Source: Xanthobacteraceae bacterium
GTDB lineage: Bacteria > Pseudomonadota > Alphaproteobacteria > Rhizobiales > Xanthobacteraceae
Assembly (NCBI GenBank): GCA_030040825.1
Contig: JASHSY010000137.1
Location: 1 to 5,208 of the forward strand
Direction: 5' to 3'
Length of the DNA: 5,208 nt
Positions 1-4,970 of the stretch are shown in pieces. Below the pieces are notes generated by a model, which worked only from the letters and a program-made list of their open reading frames with translations, did no database searches and had not been told where the DNA came from. Numbering within the stretch: position 1 is the stretch's first letter; each line of letters begins with the position of its first letter. A program made the translations under genes and the position numbers.

Positions 1-1
1 G

Positions 2-34
2 CGCTTCAAGCTGCGCGCCGAGGCGCAGATTTGA
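2..34 (+). CDS. possible 3' end of an upstream gene (partial)
   Basis: The frame beginning at base 2 reads RFKLRAEAQI and then a TGA stop at 32-34. It is GC-rich like the rest of the genome and the bases change to AT-rich soon after, which fits the last codons of a gene entering from the left. Ten codons are too few to name a product. A second frame, starting at base 1, is also open to about 168, but it runs through the AT-rich promoter region and looks like chance. Confidence 0.3.
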   Translation, partial: RFKLRAEAQI

Positions 35-78
35 TGGGGACTCGGCTTCTTGCTCGTTCTCAAAGGCCGGAGACTAGC

Positions 79-164
79 CATAACTTGGGTATTATATTTT
101 GGTATAAATTCAATAACATGAAAGTTATTGATTTCTTCATTAGTTATGCCTTATATGTTATAAA
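79..164 (+). promoter_or_regulatory. AT-rich promoter/operator region of the HTH-Fic operon
   Basis: This stretch is far richer in A and T than the genes around it. The best promoter match I see is TTGATT (128-133), an 18-base spacer and TATATG (152-157). It would place the transcription start at or just before the ATG at 165. Reiterated GTTAT/ATAAC motifs lie at 80-84, 113-117, 124-128, 143-147 and 157-161. They include a perfect dyad at 111-130 that overlaps the proposed -35 box. A repressor bound there would block RNA polymerase, so autoregulation by the downstream HTH protein is the natural reading. The motifs are seen directly; the promoter assignment and repressor identity are inferred. 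Confidence 0.5.
111..130. repeat. perfect inverted repeat, candidate operator
   Basis: CAATAAC and GTTATTG form perfect 7-base arms around the 6-base spacer ATGAAA. The size and spacing suit a dimeric Xre-family repressor. A wider pair, CATAACT (79-85) and AGTTATG (142-148), flanks it, and a smaller dyad TTATA-TGT-TATAA (151-163) touches the start codon region. Confidence 0.55.
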
Positions 165-617
165 ATGAATGACGCAATCCGCCATCTTGACGAGCGATTT
201 TCGACCTTGCGCGCCCTGGCTCGCACTCAACGCCCACCGAAAGGCTGGGTGAGGGCGATCCGCGACGCATTCGGCATGACTACCACGCAATTCGCAAAGC
301 GGCTCGGCGTGTCGCAGCCACGCATTACCAAGTTAGAAAAAGCCGAGGTGGATGGGACCATCACCCTTCACACGCTTCAAAGGGCCGCCGAGGCTCTTGG
401 ATGTCGCGTCGTCTACGCGCTTGTCCCTGAAAAGCCGCTGGCCGAAACCATGCGCGAACGCGCGGAACACATAGCCGAGCGCCAGTCAAATGCAATCGAG
501 CACACCATGCGGCTCGAAGATCAGACGGTGCGTGACAAGAACGCCGGGCCGCATTTACGCGAGCAAATCATCGCCGAATTACTGCGCCGTCCCGCCCGCC
601 TGTGGGACGAAAAGTGA
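165..617 (+). CDS. mobile mystery protein A-type HTH regulator, probable Fic partner
   Basis: A 150-residue protein with an Xre-type helix-turn-helix at about residues 28-86. The core MTTTQFAKRLGVSQPRITKLE (38-58) has the classic recognition-helix pattern, followed by TITLHTLQRAAEALGCRVVYALVP (65-88). The whole layout, including the C-terminal LLRRPARLWDEK, matches my memory of the 'mobile mystery protein A' family (TIGR02612), whose members are found next to a Fic-domain 'protein B'. That is the case here: the stop codon overlaps the next gene's start. The C-terminal helix contains SNAIEH (108-113) and TMRLED (114-119), both close to the [S/T]xxxE[G/N] motif by which Fic antitoxins block ATP binding. 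A role as both operon repressor and Fic antitoxin is inferred. No Shine-Dalgarno sequence precedes the ATG (upstream bases are TTATATGTTATAAA), so a leaderless message is possible. The protein should be cytoplasmic. Confidence 0.85.
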   Translation: MNDAIRHLDERFSTLRALARTQRPPKGWVRAIRDAFGMTTTQFAKRLGVSQPRITKLEKAEVDGTITLHTLQRAAEALGCRVVYALVPEKPLAETMRERAEHIAERQSNAIEHTMRLEDQTVRDKNAGPHLREQIIAELLRRPARLWDEK

Positions 618-1198
618 TCGAGCCGGCCAACGCCGACGATCACGCGACGCCTTTGACGATCGGCGAACGGGACGAACTGATTCCGACGCACATTACTTCC
701 CGCAATGAATTGAACCGGCTCGAACAACAGAACATAGCTATTGCCGACATTTGGGCTTTCAGTCGCAAGCATTACATCTTCCGGGAGCGATTTCTAAAAG
801 GCTTGCATCGCCGCATGTTCAATCGCGTCTGGCGATGGGCGGGGAAATTCCGAACGACGGAGCGGAATCTTGGCGTCAAACCACACGTGATCGAAACCGA
901 GCTTCGGATGGTAATCGACGACGCGCGCTTTTGGGCCGAGAACAAGTCCTATCCACCTGATGAACTTGCACTGCGGTTTCATCATCGCTTGGTGTCCGTT
1001 CACCCCTTTCCCAACGGCAATGGTCGTTGGTCGCGACTTGCCGCCGATGCGCTGCTCGTGCAACTCGGCGGCACTCGTTTCACATGGGGCGGAGCCGATC
1101 TACAAGCTGCCAGCGAAGCGAGAGACAAATATATGTCAACGCTCAAGGCTGCGGATAATCACGATCTCGCACCGCTGATTGCGTTCGCCCGGTCGTGA
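614..1198 (+). CDS. mobile mystery protein B-type Fic-domain protein
   Basis: A Fic-fold protein of 194 residues. The signature loop HPFPNGNGRWSR lies at residues 130-141 (bases 1001-1036), preceded by the usual helix ALRFHHRLVSV. Fic enzymes typically transfer AMP from ATP to a hydroxyl on a target protein, with the loop His as base. Here the acidic metal-binding residue usual at the fifth position of HxFx[D/E]GNGR is Asn, which I believe is common in the mobile mystery protein B family (TIGR02613). I chose the GTG at 614 because it makes a four-base GTGA overlap with the preceding stop, has GGGA seven bases upstream and gives the N-terminus expected for the family (short tail, then ATPLT...ELIPTHITS). 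A GTG at 602 is the in-frame alternative, adding four residues. Target and activity are unknown; toxicity held in check by the upstream protein is an inference. Confidence 0.85.
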   Translation: MIEPANADDHATPLTIGERDELIPTHITSRNELNRLEQQNIAIADIWAFSRKHYIFRERFLKGLHRRMFNRVWRWAGKFRTTERNLGVKPHVIETELRMVIDDARFWAENKSYPPDELALRFHHRLVSVHPFPNGNGRWSRLAADALLVQLGGTRFTWGGADLQAASEARDKYMSTLKAADNHDLAPLIAFARS

Positions 1199-1228
1199 GC
1201 AACAGCGCGCCGTCTCCCGAAGCCACTT

Positions 1229-1666
1229 ATGAGCGTGCGCGGGCTTGCCAACATAGCCGTTTGGACCGCTCAGCTAAAGCGGAAATGCCTTTCTTCAAAC
1301 GAACCGGAAGAGGGTGAATTACTTTTCAGGCGATGGGCGGACTTTCAGTTTCATCATGGCGCTAACGCGGGTACACCCGCGGTGGTTCTTGCTTCCAAAA
1401 TTCCGGCGCTCGCGCCGGACATGCGCCTGGCAATCAAAGAATTCGATACGTCGCTGCCCATGCTGAAAAATATGAGAGACGTGGCCGAGCATTTCGATGA
1501 TTACTCAATGGGTCGCGGCCGGATAAAGGGCATCCGGCGTCAGGCGCTCGAAGTCGGCGTGACGGGTCCCAGAATATTCCAGTGGCCTGGCTACGAGCTT
1601 GACGCCGACGCGGCGCTTCAAGCGGCCCGCTGGCTCTTTCAAAGCTTCCAGCGCGCACGGTGTTAA
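1229..1666 (+). CDS. conserved hypothetical protein, 145 residues
   Basis: I do not recognise a function. The product is a soluble, mostly helical protein with no signal peptide or membrane segment. The most distinctive stretch is LKNMRDVAEHFDDYSMGRGR (79-98), which resembles a motif I recall from uncharacterised bacterial proteins of similar size, followed by RRQALEVG (103-110) and a helical end LDADAALQAARWLFQSFQ (124-141). The ATG at 1229 is the first possible start after the in-frame stop of the Fic gene 30 bases upstream, and it has no strong ribosome binding site. It could be co-transcribed with the HTH-Fic pair, but nothing shows a shared function. GC content is like the flanking genome. 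That this is a real gene rests on its length, its position and amino-acid patterns that look like protein. Confidence 0.65.
   Translation: MSVRGLANIAVWTAQLKRKCLSSNEPEEGELLFRRWADFQFHHGANAGTPAVVLASKIPALAPDMRLAIKEFDTSLPMLKNMRDVAEHFDDYSMGRGRIKGIRRQALEVGVTGPRIFQWPGYELDADAALQAARWLFQSFQRARC
1366..1381. repeat. short perfect inverted repeat inside a coding region
   Basis: CGCGGGT and ACCCGCG are 7-base arms separated by only AC. It lies inside the 145-codon gene, coding for part of the NAGTPAVV segment. With a two-base spacer it cannot form a good RNA hairpin without opening inner pairs, so a chance dyad in GC-rich DNA or a protein binding site are both possible. Confidence 0.3.
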
Positions 1667-1774
1667 CTAACGCTTTGTCCGCCAACAGCTCGAAAGCGCC
1701 GGCCGAAGAAGCTTTACTGGCCGCAGCCGAAGGAAATGTCACGACGCAGGACGCGACGCCATCCCTTGGTGCGC

Positions 1775-1796
1775 CATTCCCGCTTGCGCGGGAATG
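1775..1796. repeat. REP-like inverted repeat
   Basis: CATTCCCGC and GCGGGAATG make perfect 9-base arms around the loop TTGC. The ATTCCCGC...GCGGGAAT core is the same as a dispersed intergenic palindrome I recall from many proteobacterial genomes. It sits between the hypothetical gene and the tRNA gene, where such elements normally lie. As RNA it would form a stable hairpin but has no T-run behind it, so it is a poor intrinsic terminator. Confidence 0.65.
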
Positions 1797-1815
1797 AGCG
1801 GGTGGTCTGGCGCGC

Positions 1816-1843
1816 TTGCGTTAATATAGGCCGGGTATTACTA
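1816..1843 (+). promoter_or_regulatory. candidate promoter of tRNA-Thr
   Basis: TTGCGT (1816-1821) and TTACTA (1838-1843) are separated by 16 bases. The expected transcription start, near 1850, lies a few bases before the tRNA at 1858, the usual arrangement for tRNA genes. The -10 match is imperfect, so this is a tentative assignment. Confidence 0.35.
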
Positions 1844-1857
1844 CGCTGCCCGTTGGC

Positions 1858-1933
1858 GCCGCGGTAGCTCAGCCGGTAGAGCACCGCATTCGTAATGCGG
1901 GGGTCAGGGGTTCGAATCCCTTCCGCGGCACCA
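1858..1933 (+). tRNA. tRNA-Thr (anticodon CGT)
   Basis: A complete cloverleaf can be drawn. The acceptor arm GCCGCGG (1858-1864) pairs with CCGCGGC (1923-1929). The D stem is GCTC/GAGC (1867-1870 with 1879-1882). The anticodon stem CCGCA/TGCGG (1884-1888 with 1896-1900) encloses the seven-base loop TTCGTAA. The variable loop is GGGTC, and the T arm AGGGG-TTCGAAT-CCCTT has one G-T pair. The anticodon CGT (1891-1893) reads the threonine codon ACG. A1930 is the discriminator base and the CCA end (1931-1933) is encoded. A short run of five T (1935-1939) follows immediately. Confidence 0.97.
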
Positions 1934-1938
1934 GTTTT

Positions 1939-2589
1939 TCACGTACCCACAAACGCGATCGGCATGTCTGCGTAGATTTTGTACGTCTGCGACTTCGGCT
2001 TGGCCTTGTCCTCCTCGCGCAGATATTCGACCGAGCTTTTTCCCAAATAGGCGCGCGGCAGCAGCATGACGCGCACAAATCGCGTCGGCCGGTCGGCAGC
2101 CTGCGCGAAAACCGGCTCCGGACCGTCTTCGTACCAGGCGCCGCCCGGCGCGTAGGAGGTCGAGTGGCCGCCGGCATCGATTCGGAAACCGCCCTCGACC
2201 AGACAGCGGATGCCCGGTCCTTGATGGCGGTGCAGATAGGCGCAGCCGCCCGGCGGGAATGCGACGCTGTCGCCGCGCAAGATGAGCGCGCCCTTCGGCA
2301 AAGTGTCGAGCCGCGCCGACAGTTTTTGCCGCGAGCTGACACCTGACCCGGCCGCCGCGCCGCCGGCTGCATCGCCGTCGGTAAGCTCCCAACGCCAGAT
2401 CGTCGTCCCCTTGGGCCCGGCTTTACATGTGACGGCCGCTTCGCCGCTCCACGCCTCGTCGTCGCGCAGCACGCGATCGTCAATGCTGATCGAGCCATGC
2501 ATCACCAGCATCATCCGCGGCCGTGCCGGCAACGCCATACCGGCATCATTGGCAAGCACGTCTTCGTAGAGCGAAAGCACCGGCGGCAT
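1939..2589 (-). CDS. cupin-domain protein with a reduced metal site
   Basis: A 216-residue protein. The start at 2589 (MPPVLSLYED) is favoured by a strong GGAGG ribosome binding site six bases upstream on the minus strand; an in-frame ATG at 2712 would add 41 residues of non-protein-like sequence. A cupin barrel is suggested by FPPGGCAYLHRHQGPGIRCLVEGG (start 111), with H120-x-H122 of cupin motif 1, and by SYAPGGAWYEDGPEPVFA (start 145), the P-G-G turn of motif 2. Typical cupins bind a metal with three His and one Glu. Here the motif 1 Glu position is Gly126 and the motif 2 His position is Tyr153 (Glu154 next to it). It is probably a cytoplasmic protein of unknown substrate. It is transcribed away from the MetE-like genes and toward the tRNA. 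I recall close homologues in Bradyrhizobium-like genomes but cannot verify this. Confidence 0.8.
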   Translation of the reverse strand: MPPVLSLYEDVLANDAGMALPARPRMMLVMHGSISIDDRVLRDDEAWSGEAAVTCKAGPKGTTIWRWELTDGDAAGGAAAGSGVSSRQKLSARLDTLPKGALILRGDSVAFPPGGCAYLHRHQGPGIRCLVEGGFRIDAGGHSTSYAPGGAWYEDGPEPVFAQAADRPTRFVRVMLLPRAYLGKSSVEYLREEDKAKPKSQTYKIYADMPIAFVGT

Positions 2590-2664
2590 GGACTTCCTCC
2601 CAACGGCCTTCTCGCGCCTGTTCCGCGCATAAGTGTCATGCGCATCGGCGCGAGCGCAATGGGA

Positions 2665-2703
2665 TTTACACCCGCGCGCGCAGCTTGCTAAATCCGCATG
2701 CGG
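2665..2703 (+). promoter_or_regulatory. candidate promoter and palindrome before the MetE-like operon
   Basis: The divergent intergenic region (2590-2752) holds TTTACA (2665-2670), a 17-base spacer and CTAAAT (2688-2693), a fair -35 with a poor -10. The perfect palindrome CCGCATGCGG (2694-2703) lies just downstream, where an operator would act. I see no SAM-II or other riboswitch fold in the short leader, and no convincing promoter for the minus-strand cupin gene. Confidence 0.3.
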
Positions 2704-2752
2704 CAGCGCCATCGTTTACGTTCAAGAACAAAAGGCGCGTCCCGGGAGGAAC

Positions 2753-3856
2753 ATGCAGCGAACCGTGCCGCCATTTCGCGCCGATCACGTCGGCAGCCTG
2801 CTGCGTTCGCCGGCGCTGAAGGACGCGCGCGCCAAGCGCGAGCGCGGCGAGATCACCGCAGAGGCGTTGCGCGCGGTGGAAGATCGCGAAATCGAGCGGC
2901 TGATCAAAAAGCAGGAGGAGATCGGACTGAAGCTCGCCACCGACGGCGAGCTGCGACGCTCCTGGTGGCACTTCGATTTTTTCCGCGGTCTCGATGGCGT
3001 GGAATTCTACATCGCCGACCACGGCATCCAGTTTCACGGCGTGCAGACCAAAGCACACGCGCTCAAGATCACGAGCAAGGTTGGCTTCTCCGGCCATCCC
3101 ATGCTGGAGCATTTCAAGTTCCTCAAGGCGCACGCCCGTGTCACGCCGAAAATGACGATCCCGGCGCCGAGCACGCTGCATTTCCGCCAGGGCCGCGCCG
3201 CGATCAGCAAACAGGTCTATCCCACACTCGATCCGTTCTTCGACGACCTGGCCAAGGCCTATCGCACCGCGATTCGCGCCTTCTACGACGCAGGCTGCCG
3301 CTACCTGCAGCTCGACGATACCGCCTGGGCAATGGCGTGCGATCCGAGCGAACGCGCGCATTCAAAAGAACGCGGCGACGATCCGGATACGCTACCGGCG
3401 CGCTGGGCGCGCCTCACCAACGACGCGCTCGAAGGCAAGCCGGCCGATATGGCCGTCACGATGCATTCCTGCCGCGGTAATTTCCGTTCCACCTTCATCG
3501 CTTCGGGCGGCTACGGGTTCGTCGCCGAAGAGCTTCTCGGCAATACCGGGCTCGACGGCTATTTCCTCGAATACGACAGCGACCGCGCCGGCGGCTTCGA
3601 GCCATTGCGATTCTTTCCGAAGGGAAAAAAGCAGCTTGTGCTCGGGCTGGTCACCTCGAAGTTCGGCAAGCTTGAAAGCAAGGACGACGTCAAGCGCCGC
3701 ATCGACGAGGCGACCAAGTATGTGGCGCTCGATCAGCTCTGTTTGTCGCCGCAGTGCGGTTTCGCCTCGACCGAGGAAGGCAACGCCCTGTCCGAAGACG
3801 AGCAATGGGCGAAGCTCGCCATGATCGTCGAGTTGGCGGACGAAGTATGGGACTGA
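2753..3856 (+). CDS. short MetE-like zinc methyltransferase family protein, copy 1
   Basis: A 367-residue single-barrel member of the cobalamin-independent methionine synthase superfamily (COG0620, YxjG type). Databases usually label it 5-methyltetrahydropteroyltriglutamate-homocysteine methyltransferase. It corresponds only to the C-terminal catalytic half of classical MetE (about 750 residues). The N-terminal PPFRADHVGSLLR (6-18) matches the thiol-substrate loop region. The zinc ligands are His238 and Cys240 (MHSCRGN), Glu273 (FLEYDSDRAGG) and Cys335 (LSPQCGFAS). The acidic pair after YLQL is Asp188-Asp189, where copy 2 has Asp-Glu. At the place of the E. coli MetE general-acid His707, my alignment finds the VTSKFGKLES segment instead. 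The ATG at 2753 follows GGGAGGA at 2744-2750; the longer form from 2633 has an unprotein-like extension. It is the first gene of a tandem operon. Family and zinc site are firm; the true acceptor thiol and methyl or alkyl donor are not. Confidence 0.88.
   Translation: MQRTVPPFRADHVGSLLRSPALKDARAKRERGEITAEALRAVEDREIERLIKKQEEIGLKLATDGELRRSWWHFDFFRGLDGVEFYIADHGIQFHGVQTKAHALKITSKVGFSGHPMLEHFKFLKAHARVTPKMTIPAPSTLHFRQGRAAISKQVYPTLDPFFDDLAKAYRTAIRAFYDAGCRYLQLDDTAWAMACDPSERAHSKERGDDPDTLPARWARLTNDALEGKPADMAVTMHSCRGNFRSTFIASGGYGFVAEELLGNTGLDGYFLEYDSDRAGGFEPLRFFPKGKKQLVLGLVTSKFGKLESKDDVKRRIDEATKYVALDQLCLSPQCGFASTEEGNALSEDEQWAKLAMIVELADEVWD
3787..3828 (+). repeat. 42-base direct repeat, unit in copy 1
   Basis: These 42 bases are identical to 4901-4942 in the second MetE-like gene. 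They encode the conserved C-terminal segment LSEDEQWAKLAMIV. Flanking codons show synonymous differences, so this is the longest perfect match I found in an otherwise clearly diverged pair. Confidence 0.8.
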
Positions 3857-3860
3857 CATC

Positions 3861-4970
3861 ATGCCGCGGTCGAAGCCGCCGTTTCGTGCCGATCATGTCG
3901 GCAGCCTGTTGCGGCCGGCAACGTTGAAGGCCGCGCGCGAAAAACGAACGCGGGGCGAAATCGGCGCCGCCGATCTTGCGGCGGTCGAGGATCGCGAGAT
4001 CGAAAACGTGATCCGCAAGCAGGAGGCGGTCGGGCTCAAGGCGGTGACCGACGGAGAATTCCGCCGCACCTCCTGGAGCCATGATTTCTTCGAGGGTCTG
4101 GACGGCGTCGAATCCTACGTCGGCGAGCGCAAGATCAAGTTCAACGCGCAAGGGCCGCAGCCGCGTGCCGTGCTGCTGCGCGTCATTGGCAAACTCGGTG
4201 GCTACAAGCCGCACCCGATGATCGGGCATTTCAAGTTCTTGCTCAGCCACGCCAAGGCTACGCCGAAAATGACCATTCCGTCGCCGTCGTCGCTGCATTT
4301 TCGCTACGGTCGCGACGCCGTGCCGGAGACAATCTATCCGGCGATGGAGGATTTCTACCGCGATCTCGGCCAGTCCTATCGCAAAGTGGTGGACGCATTT
4401 GCCGCCGCCGGCTGCCGGTACCTGCAACTCGACGAAGTCAATCTTGCGTATCTGTGCGATCCGTCGCTGCGCCAGCATATTATTGGGCGCGGGGAAGATC
4501 CGGCGAAATTGCCGGCGATTTATGCCGGCATGATCAACGCGGCGCTCGCCGGCATTCCGTCCGACATGACCATCACCATGCATTTGTGCCGCGGCAACTT
4601 CCGCTCGAGCTTCGTCGCCAGCGGCGGTTATGAGCCGGTTGCCGAAACGCTGTTCAACAGCATCAACGTGCACGGCTATTTCATGGAATATGACAGCGAT
4701 CGCGCCGGCGGCTTCGAGCCGCTGCGCCACGTACCCAAGGGCAAGACCGTCGTGCTCGGGCTGGTCAGCAGCAAATCGGGCAAGCTTGAAAGCCGCGACG
4801 AGCTCAAGCGGCGCATCGAGCAGGCGACCCAATACGTTGCGCTCGATCAGCTTTGTCTTTCGCCGCAATGCGGCTTCGCCTCGACCGAGGAGGGCAACAT
4901 CCTGTCCGAAGACGAGCAATGGGCGAAGCTCGCCATGATCGTGGAGCTTGCCGAAGAGGTGTGGGGATAA
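3861..4970 (+). CDS. short MetE-like zinc methyltransferase family protein, copy 2
   Basis: A 369-residue paralogue of the preceding gene, starting four bases after its stop, so probably translationally coupled. Only a weak GGGAC lies upstream. The same barrel is present: PPFRADHVGSLLRP (6-19), zinc ligands His241 and Cys243 (MHLCRGN), Glu276 (FMEYDSDRAGG) and Cys337 (LSPQCGFAS), and the acidic pair Asp191-Glu192 (YLQLDEVN) as in classical MetE. Differences from copy 1 cluster in likely substrate-facing stretches: RRTSWSHDFFEG (69-80) against RRSWWHFDFFRG, the 88-118 loop with a two-residue insertion, and LDEVNLAYLCDPSLRQH against LDDTAWAMACDPSERAH. The last 50 residues are nearly identical between copies. 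This pattern suggests copies that keep the chemistry but differ in substrate. It may act as a core methionine synthase or on another thiol; epoxyalkane:coenzyme M transferase is a known relative with other chemistry. Confidence 0.9.
   Translation: MPRSKPPFRADHVGSLLRPATLKAAREKRTRGEIGAADLAAVEDREIENVIRKQEAVGLKAVTDGEFRRTSWSHDFFEGLDGVESYVGERKIKFNAQGPQPRAVLLRVIGKLGGYKPHPMIGHFKFLLSHAKATPKMTIPSPSSLHFRYGRDAVPETIYPAMEDFYRDLGQSYRKVVDAFAAAGCRYLQLDEVNLAYLCDPSLRQHIIGRGEDPAKLPAIYAGMINAALAGIPSDMTITMHLCRGNFRSSFVASGGYEPVAETLFNSINVHGYFMEYDSDRAGGFEPLRHVPKGKTVVLGLVSSKSGKLESRDELKRRIEQATQYVALDQLCLSPQCGFASTEEGNILSEDEQWAKLAMIVELAEEVWG
4901..4942 (+). repeat. 42-base direct repeat, unit in copy 2
   Basis: This is the second unit of the perfect 42-base repeat, 1114 bases downstream of the first at 3787-3828. 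Strong constraint on the protein, local gene conversion, or both could explain the lack of synonymous change. Confidence 0.8.

Noticed and set aside
1667..1857. Remnant coding sequence in the spacer before the tRNA
   Set aside because: One frame reads AEEALLAAAEGNVTTQDA and looks faintly protein-like, but it has no start site, ends in the REP-like repeat and resembles nothing I recognise.
1858..1933. tRNA gene as attachment site of an integrated island
   Set aside because: No integrase gene and no repeat of the tRNA 3' end is visible in the window, and the accessory genes lie on the 5' side of the tRNA.
1869..2498. A 209-codon minus-strand frame ending inside the tRNA
   Set aside because: Its C-terminus (KGFEPLTPALRMRCS) is the familiar false peptide produced by reading a tRNA gene in antisense, and the rest overlaps the cupin gene in another frame.
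2590..2712. Upstream start for the cupin gene
   Set aside because: It would occupy most of the divergent promoter region and has no good ribosome binding site. The ATG at 2589 has GGAGG at the right spacing.
2633..2752. Upstream start for MetE-like copy 1
   Set aside because: The extra 40 residues do not look like protein and no ribosome binding site supports them, whereas GGGAGGA stands right before the ATG at 2753 and the family N-terminus begins there.
2700..2752. SAM riboswitch before the MetE-like operon
   Set aside because: The leader is short and I could not find the pseudoknot pairing or conserved bases of SAM-II or other SAM-binding classes.
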